A stretch of 64,000 bases of DNA, taken from NCBI RefSeq assembly GCF_021800405.1, contig NZ_CP084550.1, positions 1 to 64,000 on the forward strand. Reading direction: 5' to 3'. The notes beneath the pieces were generated by a model. It had not been told where the DNA came from. It saw nothing but the letters and a program-made list of their open reading frames with translations, and did no database searches. The stretch is from Arthrobacter sp. FW306-07-I (GTDB taxonomy: Bacteria > Actinomycetota > Actinomycetes > Actinomycetales > Micrococcaceae). This document shows, in pieces, positions 17,261 to 25,993 of the stretch. Position numbers and translations under genes: made by a program. Within the stretch, counting starts at the first letter, position 1; the number at the start of each line of letters is the position of its first letter.

Positions 17261-17332
17261 CAGGCAGCCGGGCAGGGTTCCCATCCTGCCTATGATGGTT
17301 GCCTGCCAGCCGTTACCGCGAGAAGGACACCC

Positions 17333-17800
17333 GTGAGCGTCACCGAGCATCTGTACCTGGACAAACAGCATCCAGCCCTGTGGAAGGCCATCAGCGGATT
17401 GGGCCTCAAGGTGCAGGAAACGGCGGAAGAGGCCGGAATAGGGCGGGGCCTGCTGGAACTGCTCAACGTCCGCATTTCACAAATCAACGGTTGCGCCTAC
17501 TGCCTGGACCTGCACGTGCGGAGGGCAGGAGAGGCGGGAGAGACCTCCCAGCGGCTGGCGGTCCTGCCGGCATGGCGTGAGACTGCATTGTTTACGGACA
17601 AGGAGCGGGCGGCACTGGGGCTCGTGGAAAGCATTACGCAGCTCCCGGACGACCGTGCCAGGGAGCACGCAGAGGCAGTCGCGCGGCAATGCCTTACAGC
17701 TGAAGAATTTTCCGCCGTGAGTTGGGTTGCCGTGACAATGAATGCATTTAATCGGGTCTCCATCACCAGCCATCATCCCGTCAGGCGGGAGCGTCCTTAG
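17333..17800 (+). CDS. Carboxymuconolactone decarboxylase (AhpD-like) family protein
   Basis: A 155-residue protein with an AhpD-type core. Residues 50-61 read QINGCAYCLDLH, giving the redox pair Cys54/Cys57 and His61 of peroxidase-like AhpD relatives rather than true gamma-carboxymuconolactone decarboxylases. The length is normal for this group. The start is GTG 17333 after AGAAGGAC. A thiol-dependent antioxidant role is inferred from the CxxC. It is a single gene lying between DnaA-box modules B and C. Confidence 0.88.
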   Translation: MSVTEHLYLDKQHPALWKAISGLGLKVQETAEEAGIGRGLLELLNVRISQINGCAYCLDLHVRRAGEAGETSQRLAVLPAWRETALFTDKERAALGLVESITQLPDDRAREHAEAVARQCLTAEEFSAVSWVAVTMNAFNRVSITSHHPVRRERP

Positions 17801-17847
17801 CCACAGGCGTTACTGTGCATGAAGCCGATCCCAGCCCGGCCAACGCT

Positions 17848-18006
17848 TTATCCACAGGTATTCCACACTGTTAATAACAGCAGGTTGAGGGGCGGGATGA
17901 CGCAGGACCCCTGCTGCCCACCGCCGCGCCTGGTTTCCCCGGCCATGCAAACACCGCTTTTCCACAGTGTGGATAACTTTCCCAACAGCTGGGGATAACT
18001 GGATAG
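17848..18006. repeat. DnaA-box module C
   Basis: Third module, after the AhpD-like gene. In order: TTATCCACA (17848-17856, perfect), TTCCACA, TGTTAATAA (17869-17877), TTTTCCACA (17958-17966), TGTGGATAA (17968-17976, perfect), TGGGGATAA (17990-17998) and ACTGGATAG (17998-18006). Its left part, TTATCCACAG-gta-TTCCACA followed by TTAATAA, closely parallels oriC 1648-1678. The rest of the 17801-18065 gap shows no gene. Confidence 0.78.
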
Positions 18007-18065
18007 CCGGAGCAGGACGCGCAACGAACAGAAAGGCAGTTGCAGGACGCGGGGTGGGAAAGGGG

Positions 18066-18650
18066 CTACTCAGGCCAGATGCCCGAGGAACCCCGGCGGT
18101 GGCTGCCCAGGAGATGGGTGTCTACAATCCCCACGGCCTCCATCAGCGCATACATGGTGGTAGGTCCCACGAAAGAGAAGCCACGCTTTCGGAGCGCTTT
18201 GGATAAGGCAAGGGACTCTGCCGACTGGGTGGGGATGTCGGTGATTGCCTGCGGCCTGGGCGTGCTGGCAGGGCGGAAGCTCCATACGAAGTCCACCAAT
18301 CCGCCGTCGTTCCTTAGCTCGAGGGTGGCCTGGGCATTCCTGACGGCGGCGAGGATCTTAAGCCTGTTCCTGATGATCCCCGGATCCTGCATCAGCCGCT
18401 CCACGTCAGCGACGCTGAACAAGGCGACTTGCTCGGGATCGAACCCGGCGAAGGCGGCACGGAATGCAGGGCGCTTTCGCAGGATGGTTGCCCAGGAAAG
18501 CCCTGCCTGGAAGCCCTCGAGGCAGATCCGTTCGTACAGGCCCTGCTCGTCCGTGACGGGCAGTCCCCATTCCTGGTCGTAGTAATTCCGCATGAGCGGA
18601 TCGGTTGCAGCCCAGGCGGGCCGGGCGAGGCCATCCTCGCCAACGATCAC
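18066..18650 (-). CDS. tag: DNA-3-methyladenine glycosylase I
   Basis: Tag excises 3-methyladenine from alkylated DNA. The 194-residue protein aligns along its length with E. coli Tag: DPLMRNYYDQEWG, the catalytic region RICLEGFQAGLSW (Glu45), QDPGIIRNRLKI, DFVWSF, and SKALRKRGFSFVGPT. The zinc-snap ligands are mostly missing: the N-terminal Cys is Pro11, the paired His is Tyr24, and the last Cys is Ser183. Only His179 remains. The start is GTG 18650 with a weak ribosome binding site. It is transcribed towards module C. Confidence 0.92.
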   Translation of the reverse strand: MIVGEDGLARPAWAATDPLMRNYYDQEWGLPVTDEQGLYERICLEGFQAGLSWATILRKRPAFRAAFAGFDPEQVALFSVADVERLMQDPGIIRNRLKILAAVRNAQATLELRNDGGLVDFVWSFRPASTPRPQAITDIPTQSAESLALSKALRKRGFSFVGPTTMYALMEAVGIVDTHLLGSHRRGSSGIWPE

Positions 18651-18702
18651 CCCGGCGGACCCGGCAGCCAGTGCAGTCCTCCCTGATTCAGGCTGCGTGC
18701 CG

Positions 18703-18954
18703 CTAGGAACGCCAGCGGGTGGTCATCAAAAACCCGACGATGGCAATGCCGAAACCCGCCACGATGTTCCAGGACTGCCAGGCCTGGACCGGAAACCGGC
18801 CCTCACTGATGTAGAAGGTGATGATCCACAGGAGGCCGATAATCATCAGGCCGAACATGACAGGCTTGAACCAGACGGGATTGGGCTTGTAAGCCTGTGG
18901 GGAAGCCGGCTGGGCGGTGCTGGCGGTCTTCTTGCGAGGCTTTGACTCGGGCAC
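18703..18954 (-). CDS. crgA: Cell division protein CrgA
   Basis: CrgA is a small septal membrane protein that helps coordinate the divisome with peptidoglycan synthesis. The 83-residue protein has a basic N-terminus, two membrane helices (KPVMFGLMIIGLLWIITFYI and the C-terminal IVAGFGIAIVGFLMTTRW), and the family features NPVWFKP and WNI between and before them. The start is GTG 18954 after AAGGAGA. It begins the conserved division/kinase region and diverges from the sortase gene. Confidence 0.95.
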   Translation of the reverse strand: MPESKPRKKTASTAQPASPQAYKPNPVWFKPVMFGLMIIGLLWIITFYISEGRFPVQAWQSWNIVAGFGIAIVGFLMTTRWRS

Positions 18955-19146
18955 TGGCTCTCCTTGACGGGCTGGGCAAGCTCGGCGGCCCGGGCTTGGT
19001 ATCCTGCAAGAAGGAAATTGCCAGCGGTCTGCGCGATCTTGGTCAAATCTGGATTCTTACTAGCAGCCAATTCTAGCCGCAGTTGCTGGGCCGCCCGTGC
19101 GGGCGTGGCCGGGGCACTGCCAGGGTAAACGCCCGGAGGGGAACGC

Positions 19147-19941
19147 GTGGTTTTGCAGGAGAAGGCGGGGCCCGCCACTGCGACCGCCCCCCGTCGTGCC
19201 CTGCTGCGCGGCACTATCCAGGTGCTTGGCGAGCTGCTGATCACCGCAGGCGTCATCCTCCTCCTCTTTGTGGCATGGCAGCTGTGGTGGACCAACGTGG
19301 AGTCTGACGCCAAACAAAGCCAGGTCATCAAGGAATTCGCCAAGGACCTGGGCACCGCCACACCTGCCCCGGCAACCAGCGCGCTTGCTGCCCAACCCGC
19401 TGCCCCCGAAGACTTCGGCAAGCCTGTGGTGGGAACTGCTCCCGCCCACGCCGGCACCATCGGCATCGTATACATCCCGCGGTTCGGCCCTACCTACACG
19501 CGCCCCATCGTCGAGGGAACCAGCCAGGACGTCCTGGACACCCTTGGCCTGGGGCACTACAGCAACACGGCGATGCCCGGGGCGGTGGGCAACTTTGCCG
19601 TCGCCGGCCATCGCCAGACCCATGGGGCCGTGCTGGACAACATCCACACGCTGGTGCCGGGCGACAAGATCTACGTCCAGACCAAGGACGGCTACTACGT
19701 CTATGTCTTCCGGAACAACCAGATCGTGATGCCCTCCCGCACGGATGTGCTGGAACCGGTACCCACCCAGCCCGGCGCCGCACCCACCGAAAGCTACCTC
19801 ACCATGACCAGCTGCAACCCCCGCTTCGGCGCGGAAGAACGCATCATTGCCTACGCCCTGCTGGACAGTTGGCGCCCCGCCTCGGCCGGGCCGCCGGCAG
19901 AAATCGCGGCGCAGGTTGCGGCAGCCACCGGAAGGAGCTGA
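19147..19941 (+). CDS. Class E sortase
   Basis: Sortases attach or cross-link surface proteins to the cell wall. The 264-residue protein has an N-terminal membrane helix (about 27-48), an Ala/Pro linker, and a C-terminal sortase domain with His155 (VAGHRQT), Cys223 in TMTSCNP and Arg226. The class E assignment rests on its actinobacterial origin, the single N-terminal anchor and its place beside crgA/pknB. The start is GTG after GGAGGGGAACGC. It leads a short operon with the next two genes. No LPXTG-type substrate gene is seen nearby. Confidence 0.9.
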   Translation: MVLQEKAGPATATAPRRALLRGTIQVLGELLITAGVILLLFVAWQLWWTNVESDAKQSQVIKEFAKDLGTATPAPATSALAAQPAAPEDFGKPVVGTAPAHAGTIGIVYIPRFGPTYTRPIVEGTSQDVLDTLGLGHYSNTAMPGAVGNFAVAGHRQTHGAVLDNIHTLVPGDKIYVQTKDGYYVYVFRNNQIVMPSRTDVLEPVPTQPGAAPTESYLTMTSCNPRFGAEERIIAYALLDSWRPASAGPPAEIAAQVAAATGRS

Positions 19942-19943
19942 CC

Positions 19944-20114
19944 GTGTACGCCTGGATTTTCCGTCACCTCCCGGGACCGCTCTGGGTCAGGATCATCATG
20001 TCGCTGGCATTGGTCTTCATTGCCCTGGTCCTGATGGTCCAGTTCCTTTTCCCCTGGATGTCCCATTTCACCCAATTCACCGACTCAACGATTGGTTCTG
20101 CAGACCAGCCATGA
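19944..20114 (+). CDS. Small single-helix membrane protein
   Basis: A 56-residue protein beginning MYAWIFRHLPGPLWVRIIMSL with one strong membrane helix (about 17-40) and a polar, acidic C-terminal tail. GTG 19944 is preceded by GGAAGGAGC and lies 2 bp after the sortase stop. Its own stop overlaps the ATG of the amidotransferase. Small proteins of this kind occupy the same place in related actinobacteria. The function is unknown; position suggests a link to the sortase or to division. Confidence 0.8.
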   Translation: MYAWIFRHLPGPLWVRIIMSLALVFIALVLMVQFLFPWMSHFTQFTDSTIGSADQP

Positions 20115-20752
20115 CTACAACCAAGATCCTTGTAGTGGATAACTACGACAGCTTTGTCTACACCCTGGTGGGCTACCTCCAGGAACTCGGCGCCGAGACC
20201 ACGGTGGTCCGCAACGACGACGTCACGTTGGCGGAGGCGATCGAACTTGCCGGCACCCGTGACGGCGTTCTCATTTCGCCCGGTCCGGGGAACCCGGCGG
20301 AGGCTGGAGTCAGCATTGAACTGATCAAGTGGTGCGGTGAAAACAGCGTCCCCATGTTTGGCGTGTGCCTGGGCCACCAGGCGCTGGCAGAGGCCTTCGG
20401 CGGCAAGGTAACGCACGCTCCCGAGCTCATGCACGGCAAAACGTCCCAGGTAGAACACATTGGCACCAGCGTTTTCGCCGGGCTCCCCTCCCCCATCACG
20501 GCCACCCGCTACCACTCGCTGGCCGCCGTCAAGGAATCGATTCCAGACGTCCTGGAAGTCACGGCGCAAACCGCATCAGGCGTGGTCATGGGGCTCCAGC
20601 ACCGGACGGCACCGCTGTGCGGGGTGCAGTTCCACCCGGAGTCGGTGCTCACCGAGGGCGGGTACCAGATGCTCGGCAACTGGCTGGAATCACTGGGCAT
20701 GAAGGGTGCGGCTGCCCGGGCCGCGAAGCTCAGCCCGCTGATCCAGCACTAG
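20111..20752 (+). CDS. Class I glutamine amidotransferase (PabA/TrpG-like)
   Basis: Subunit II of aminodeoxychorismate or anthranilate synthase supplies ammonia from glutamine. The 213-residue protein begins ILVVDNYDSFVYTLVGYL and has the oxyanion loop SPGPGNPAEAG, the nucleophile Cys86 in FGVCLGHQA, and the QFHPESVL segment with catalytic His and Glu. The ATG at 20111 overlaps the preceding stop. No component I gene is in the window, so folate and tryptophan roles cannot be separated. An amidotransferase here is the conserved arrangement (Rv0013 next to pknB). It converges on pknB. Confidence 0.9.
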   Translation: MTTTKILVVDNYDSFVYTLVGYLQELGAETTVVRNDDVTLAEAIELAGTRDGVLISPGPGNPAEAGVSIELIKWCGENSVPMFGVCLGHQALAEAFGGKVTHAPELMHGKTSQVEHIGTSVFAGLPSPITATRYHSLAAVKESIPDVLEVTAQTASGVVMGLQHRTAPLCGVQFHPESVLTEGGYQMLGNWLESLGMKGAAARAAKLSPLIQH

Positions 20753-20779
20753 CCGGAACTGTCCCCGGCCAGCGAAACG

Positions 20780-22765
20780 TCAGCCTTTTTTGGTCGGCTT
20801 CGGGCTGGGTGTGGCCGTAGGCGTGGGGGTTTCCGTTGGTGGTGGCGGTGGTGGGGGTGCCTTCGCCACCACGATGGTAATGGTCTTTCCCTGGTCCACG
20901 GCAGTGTTGGCTGGATCGCTTTGGTCCGTGACCTTGCCCGGCTCTACCTGCGAGTTCTCCATTTCGATCACCGAGGGCACCAGGCCCAGCTGCTTCAGGG
21001 CGGCTTCGGCTTCGTCCCGGGTAAGGGCGCGAAGTTCCGGGACAACCACCTTGCCGGTGGAAACGATGAGTTCCACGCTGGTGCCGACGGCAACGCTCTG
21101 CCCTGGCGCCGGGTTGGAGGTGATGACGATTCCGGCAGGAACGGTGGCGCTGTTGGCGGTTGTGGTGGACGGGGCGCCGACAAGGCCCGCCTGGCGCAGG
21201 ATGTCCCGTGCAGCGGCCTCTGTCTTGCCCGGGAGGCTGTCCGGGATCTTCACCGAGCTCGGCCCGTCGGAGATGTTGAGGATGATCTCGGCGCCCGGGT
21301 CGAGTGCACCGCCGGCGGCAGGATCGGTCCCGACGGCTGTCCCCTTAGGCACCGTGTCGTTCGCCGCGCGCGCGATCCTGGGCCGAAGCCCGGAGTTGTA
21401 CAGCTCCTGCAGCGCGGCAGTTTCCGACAAGGATGCCACCGATGGGATCTGCACTTTGGCGGGAGCGGGCGCCGGACGGTTGACGGTTTGGTACAGCCAG
21501 AGGCCGCCCCCGGCGAGGACCAGCAGGGTGAAAATCACCAGGGTGGCAATCCACGCACGACGGCGGGACTTCTGCCGTGCGGTCCGCTCACGTTCCGGAG
21601 GGAGGCCTAACGGCAAGGCGCCAGCTGGACTGTACCCGCCGCCGTCGTACCCATTAGTCCGGTGCTCATCCGCAAGTTCCAGCGGAACCGCCGGCCCGCC
21701 GTCGTCATGGAATAGGTTGGTGGCGGCCAGCCGCCCCGTGGGCGCGTTATCAAGGAAACCCGCCGCCCCTCCGGCAGCGAATGCCTCCGTGGGAGGCGCT
21801 GCTTCGGGAACGTGGTCGTTGGGGTCGGTGGGCGCCTCGGACGCCGGCACGGCCGGGACTGCGACCCCGGCCCTGGCAGCCCGCAGGGCGCGCCGGAAAG
21901 CGGCGGCGTCCTGGAACCTGTCAGCCCGGTTCTTCTGCAGGGCCTTGGCCAGGACCGTGTCCAGCGCCGGTGACACCTGCGGGTTGAGGCTGCTGGCAGG
22001 CTCGGCGATTTCACGGACGTGCTGGTAGGCAACGGACACGGGGCTATCGCCGACGAACGGCGGCCGCGAGGTAAGCATTTCGTAGAGCAGGCAGGCGGCC
22101 GAGTAGAGGTCGCTGCGCGCATCCACGGTTTCACCGCGGGCCTGCTCCGGCGACAGGTACTGGGCCGTTCCCACCACCGCCTGGGTCTGGGTCATCGTGG
22201 CCGAGGAGTCGGCGATGGCCCGGGCAATGCCGAAGTCCATCACCTTCACGGAGTTTGTGCCGGGGCAGTACATCACGTTGGCAGGCTTGATGTCCCGGTG
22301 CACGATCCCGGCCTTGTGGCTGTATTCGAGGGCCCCAAGGACGCCCAGGGTGTAGTCGATGGCCTGGTCGATGGTGACGTCGTTGGCGCGGATCAAATCA
22401 CGCAGCGTCTTGCCCTCAACGTATTCCATGACGATGTAGGGCACCCGCACGTCCTCGGCCGAGCCGTCATGCACGGTGTGCTCGCCGGTATCGAAGATGG
22501 CAACGATGGACGGGTGGTTCAGGGCGGCCACTGCCTGGGCCTCGCGCTTGAACCGGGCCTGGAACTGCGGGTCCCTGGCCATGTCCGGCCTGAGCAGCTT
22601 AACGGCAACAGTCCTGCCCAGCCGCGTGTCCATCCCCTTGTAGACATCCGCCATGCCGCCGCGGCCAATGAGGTTCCCCAGCTCGTAGCGGCCGCTCAGG
22701 ACACGCCGGTTATCCACCGGGAGGCTGTCCTCCCGGTGCAACGGTGCGCGTGGTGACTCATTCAC
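20780..22765 (-). CDS. pknB: Ser/Thr protein kinase PknB with PASTA domains
   Basis: PknB is the transmembrane kinase that senses peptidoglycan fragments and controls growth and division. The 661-residue protein has an N-terminal Hanks kinase domain (IGRGGMADVYKG, AVKLLRP, HRDIKPANVM, DFGIARA), a long linker, one membrane helix (WIATLVIFTLLVLAGGGLWL), three extracellular PASTA repeats and a Pro/Thr tail. GTG at 22765 has AGGAAA six bases upstream and gives MNESPRAPLHRED. The frame is open further upstream into pknA, but that start has no signal. It is the last gene of the fhaA-to-pknB operon. Confidence 0.96.
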   Translation of the reverse strand: MNESPRAPLHREDSLPVDNRRVLSGRYELGNLIGRGGMADVYKGMDTRLGRTVAVKLLRPDMARDPQFQARFKREAQAVAALNHPSIVAIFDTGEHTVHDGSAEDVRVPYIVMEYVEGKTLRDLIRANDVTIDQAIDYTLGVLGALEYSHKAGIVHRDIKPANVMYCPGTNSVKVMDFGIARAIADSSATMTQTQAVVGTAQYLSPEQARGETVDARSDLYSAACLLYEMLTSRPPFVGDSPVSVAYQHVREIAEPASSLNPQVSPALDTVLAKALQKNRADRFQDAAAFRRALRAARAGVAVPAVPASEAPTDPNDHVPEAAPPTEAFAAGGAAGFLDNAPTGRLAATNLFHDDGGPAVPLELADEHRTNGYDGGGYSPAGALPLGLPPERERTARQKSRRRAWIATLVIFTLLVLAGGGLWLYQTVNRPAPAPAKVQIPSVASLSETAALQELYNSGLRPRIARAANDTVPKGTAVGTDPAAGGALDPGAEIILNISDGPSSVKIPDSLPGKTEAAARDILRQAGLVGAPSTTTANSATVPAGIVITSNPAPGQSVAVGTSVELIVSTGKVVVPELRALTRDEAEAALKQLGLVPSVIEMENSQVEPGKVTDQSDPANTAVDQGKTITIVVAKAPPPPPPPTETPTPTATPSPKPTKKG

Positions 22766-22781
22766 TGGCGTTTCCTGACGT

Positions 22782-24536
22782 TTACGGCGTGCAGGTAGGG
22801 GGCGTCCCGGGCGCTTGGCCCACCGCGCAGGTTGCAAGCGGCGAGATGGGCGTGGGCCCGGCCTGGGAGGACGTTGTGGGCGCCGGGGTCGGCACCACCG
22901 TGGTGGGCGTAAGAGTCGGCGCCGGCGCCGGAGCCGTTGCGTAGACGACAGTAATGGCTGATCCCTTGGGAATAACCCCCGTGGGGTTCAGTTCCAGGAC
23001 CGTGCCGGGGGCCGCGGAACTGCTTTCCTGCGGCAGCACCGTCACCTGCAGTCCAAGTCCGGCGAGGGCAGCCTGCACCTGCCGGTACGGCTTGCCCAGG
23101 TAAGCCTCAGGAATGACGTTGACCGTTGCCTGGGTGGGTTCCGGGGTAGGTGTGGGCGTCGGCGTGCTGCGTGTCTGCGTGGGCGTCGCCGACTGCGTGG
23201 TCCGTGTTGGCGTCGCGGACGACGGCGGCGCGCTGCTGGCGGTGGCGCTGGCGCTGGGGCTGCCGGACGGCGAGAAGAGCCCCACCTGGTTCAGGAGGAA
23301 ACCCACCAACGCAAACAGGAGCAGCAGGATCAAGGCGACCAGAGGCCATGTCCAGGGACTGCGTCCCTTGCGCCGGGGCTCGTCGGTGCGGTCGTCGTCG
23401 TACGTTTCCCCGCCGTACGTGTCCTCGTCCTGCTGGTCCCAGTTGCGCTGGGCAGCCAGCGCATTGGCGCGGGCAAGCGGACCCTGGGGCGCGTCGCCCT
23501 CAGTGGCTGATGCGCCATGGGCCCCTGCAGCCATTGCGGCGGCGGCGCCGGCCGCACCTGCACCGAGCACGGGCAGGGCGGAGGTGGCGGTGGGGGAATC
23601 CCGCTGGGTGCCAATGACGCCGGTGGGGGCGGTGGTGGTGTCGACGGGCGCGGTGATGGGGCCGGTGTCCGCGTCGAAGAGGAGCATTCCGGGCACGGCG
23701 GCGCGGGCTGCGCTGATATCGCCGTTGCGAATGGCTTCCGCTGCCTCGGCCAGCTTGATGGCATTGGCAGGCCGGTCCTTGGGATCCTTGGCCAGCATCG
23801 ACATCAGGAGCGCCCGGACCGGGGCAGGCAGGCTGTCCGGAAGCGGCGGCGGAGCGTCGTTCACCTGGGCCAGCGCAATGGCGATCTGCGATTCGCCGGA
23901 GAAGGGACGGTGGCCGCTGAGGCACTCATAGCCGATGACGCCGAGGGAGTAGATGTCCGAGGATCCGGTGGCGGTCTGGCCGGTTGCCTGTTCGGGTGCC
24001 AGGTACTGCGCCGTCCCCATGACCTGCCCGGTCTGGGTGAGCGGCACCTGGTCGGCGAGCCGGGCGATGCCGAAGTCGGTGACCTTGACCCGTCCGTCGG
24101 GCGTAATCAGGAGGTTTCCGGGCTTGACGTCACGGTGGACCAGGCCCTGGGCGTGCGCCACGGCCAAAGCGCGGGCGGTCTGCGCAATGATCGAGAGCGT
24201 ACGGTCCGGCGACAGCACCTGCTCGTGCTCGATGATGCTGCTCAGCGGCTGCCCAGGGACCAGTTCCATGACCAGGTAGGCGGAGCCTTCCTCTTCGCCG
24301 TAGTCGAAGACGTTGGCGATGCCCACGTGGTTCAGGAGCGCGGTGTGGCGGGCCTCGGCACGGAAACGCTGGAGAAACCCGGGGTCCCCCGTGTATTCCT
24401 CCTTGAGCACCTTTATGGCGACGATGCGGCCCAGGACCAGGTCCTTGGCTTTCCAGACTTCGCCCATGCCGCCAATGGCGATCCGCGTGGTCAGCTGGAA
24501 TCTGCCGCCGAGGGTGATTCCCGTTGTAGGCCTCAC
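22782..24536 (-). CDS. pknA: Ser/Thr protein kinase PknA with C-terminal PASTA-like domain
   Basis: The 584-residue protein has a kinase domain from residue 10 ([30 protein letters not shown]), an Ala-rich linker, one membrane helix ([19 protein letters not shown]) and a Ser/Thr/Pro-rich extracellular stretch. It ends in a single PASTA-like unit ([20 protein letters not shown] to GSAITVVYA) and a Pro/Thr tail. Mycobacterial PknA lacks an extracellular PASTA domain, so this is an elaborated version. The GTG start overlaps the pbpA stop (GTGA). Confidence 0.94.
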   Translation of the reverse strand: MRPTTGITLGGRFQLTTRIAIGGMGEVWKAKDLVLGRIVAIKVLKEEYTGDPGFLQRFRAEARHTALLNHVGIANVFDYGEEEGSAYLVMELVPGQPLSSIIEHEQVLSPDRTLSIIAQTARALAVAHAQGLVHRDVKPGNLLITPDGRVKVTDFGIARLADQVPLTQTGQVMGTAQYLAPEQATGQTATGSSDIYSLGVIGYECLSGHRPFSGESQIAIALAQVNDAPPPLPDSLPAPVRALLMSMLAKDPKDRPANAIKLAEAAEAIRNGDISAARAAVPGMLLFDADTGPITAPVDTTTAPTGVIGTQRDSPTATSALPVLGAGAAGAAAAMAAGAHGASATEGDAPQGPLARANALAAQRNWDQQDEDTYGGETYDDDRTDEPRRKGRSPWTWPLVALILLLLFALVGFLLNQVGLFSPSGSPSASATASSAPPSSATPTRTTQSATPTQTRSTPTPTPTPEPTQATVNVIPEAYLGKPYRQVQAALAGLGLQVTVLPQESSSAAPGTVLELNPTGVIPKGSAITVVYATAPAPAPTLTPTTVVPTPAPTTSSQAGPTPISPLATCAVGQAPGTPPTCTP

Positions 24537-25993
24537 TTATTCAACACCGCCTCAAAAATCTTCTTCGCGTTAGGACTGGTCAGCTTTGCTCCCGCGTAAA
24601 TGTCTACGCCTTCCATGACGATCGTGACGCTGACCTTCGGGTTGTCAGCGGGGGCGAACCCGGTGAACCACGAATTGTTGGTTCCGTTTCCGAGTTCGGC
24701 CGTGCCGGTCTTGCCCGCCACCTGTACGCCGGGAACGGCGGCACCTTTGGCGATACCGTCCATAACGACGCTGGTCATCCAGTCCGTGATCTGCTTGGAG
24801 ATTTCCGGGGTGGTGGACGTCCTGAGCTGTGCCGGCTGGGGCTCATCAATGACGCGCAGGTCCGGGGACCGCAGGGTTTTGACCAGGCTCGGCGCCATCT
24901 GGACACCGCCGTTTGCGATGGCGTTTGTCATCATGTTCACCTGCAGCGGCGTGACCCGCACATCCTTCTGGCCGATGGCGGACTGGGCCAATCCGGGTGC
25001 GTCCAGGTTTTCAGGGAACCCATTACCTGTTGCATGGCCCAGCTTCAGCAGGTCCCCCACGTCCTCGCCAAACCCGAACTTCTTGGCTTGGGCGGCGATG
25101 GCGTCCCGGCCAAGGTCCAGCGCGATGCTGGCGAACGGCGTGTTGCAGGACTGCTGCAGTGCGAAGGCGAAGCTGGCGGTGTCCCTGGTGTAGCAGTTGC
25201 CGCCGGCGTAGTTGGGCAGTTTGTACTGGATGCCGTCGAAAGGCATCTCCGCGGGGTTGGGCAGGACGCTGTCCTTGTTGTATTTCCCTGAGGCCAGGGC
25301 GGCCGCCGTGTCCACGAGCTTGAAGACCGACCCCGGGGCGAGGAGCTCACCGGTGGGACCGCTGACATTTTGGTTCAGGTTGATGCCCGGGATCTTGACC
25401 AGCTCATTGATGTTGGCGCTTTCAGCCTTTGGATCCTGGGTGGCCACCAAATTCGGATTGTAGGACGGCTTGGAAGCCATGGCCAGGATGGCACCGGTCT
25501 TGGGATTGGTGACCACGATCGAGCCGCGCTGGCCGTCCGGGATCAGGTTGTAGGCCAGCTGCTGGATCTGGGGATCGATGGTGAGTTCCACGGAGGCACC
25601 CTTGGGCTGGTTGCCCAGGAAGAGCTGGCCCACCCGGTCCAGGAAGAGCTGGTCCGAGTTGCCTGCCAACTCAGCACCCATGGACTGCTCCAGTCCGGTG
25701 GCCCCGTAGTTCTGGGAGAAGTAGCCCGTCAGGCCGGCATACAGCTCCGGCTGCGGGTAGGTGCGCTGGAATTTGCACGTCTCAGAGTTGCTCTCCACCG
25801 ATTCCGCCACCGGGGTGCCGCCCACGATGATGGAGCCGCGGTCATTGCAGTAGGTCTGGAGGATGGCGCGCTTGTTCCAGGGGTTGTCCTTCAGTGCGTC
25901 CGCACCAATCACCTGGACATAGCTGATGGCACCGAAGATGAGGGCGAACATGGCGATGGCCGCTACCCATGAGTGCCGTATTGCCTGGTTCAT
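24533..25993 (-). CDS. pbpA: Penicillin-binding protein 2 family transpeptidase
   Basis: This is a monofunctional class B peptidoglycan transpeptidase. Of 486 residues, 12-30 form the membrane anchor. Ser222 and Lys225 lie in the SxxK motif GSVFK, the SxN motif is in QQSCNTPF, and KTG is in AGKTGTAEL. It acts at the outer face of the membrane with RodA, encoded upstream with a 4-bp overlap. The start is ATG at 25993, overlapping the rodA stop. Confidence 0.95.
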   Translation of the reverse strand: MNQAIRHSWVAAIAMFALIFGAISYVQVIGADALKDNPWNKRAILQTYCNDRGSIIVGGTPVAESVESNSETCKFQRTYPQPELYAGLTGYFSQNYGATGLEQSMGAELAGNSDQLFLDRVGQLFLGNQPKGASVELTIDPQIQQLAYNLIPDGQRGSIVVTNPKTGAILAMASKPSYNPNLVATQDPKAESANINELVKIPGINLNQNVSGPTGELLAPGSVFKLVDTAAALASGKYNKDSVLPNPAEMPFDGIQYKLPNYAGGNCYTRDTASFAFALQQSCNTPFASIALDLGRDAIAAQAKKFGFGEDVGDLLKLGHATGNGFPENLDAPGLAQSAIGQKDVRVTPLQVNMMTNAIANGGVQMAPSLVKTLRSPDLRVIDEPQPAQLRTSTTPEISKQITDWMTSVVMDGIAKGAAVPGVQVAGKTGTAELGNGTNNSWFTGFAPADNPKVSVTIVMEGVDIYAGAKLTSPNAKKIFEAVLNK

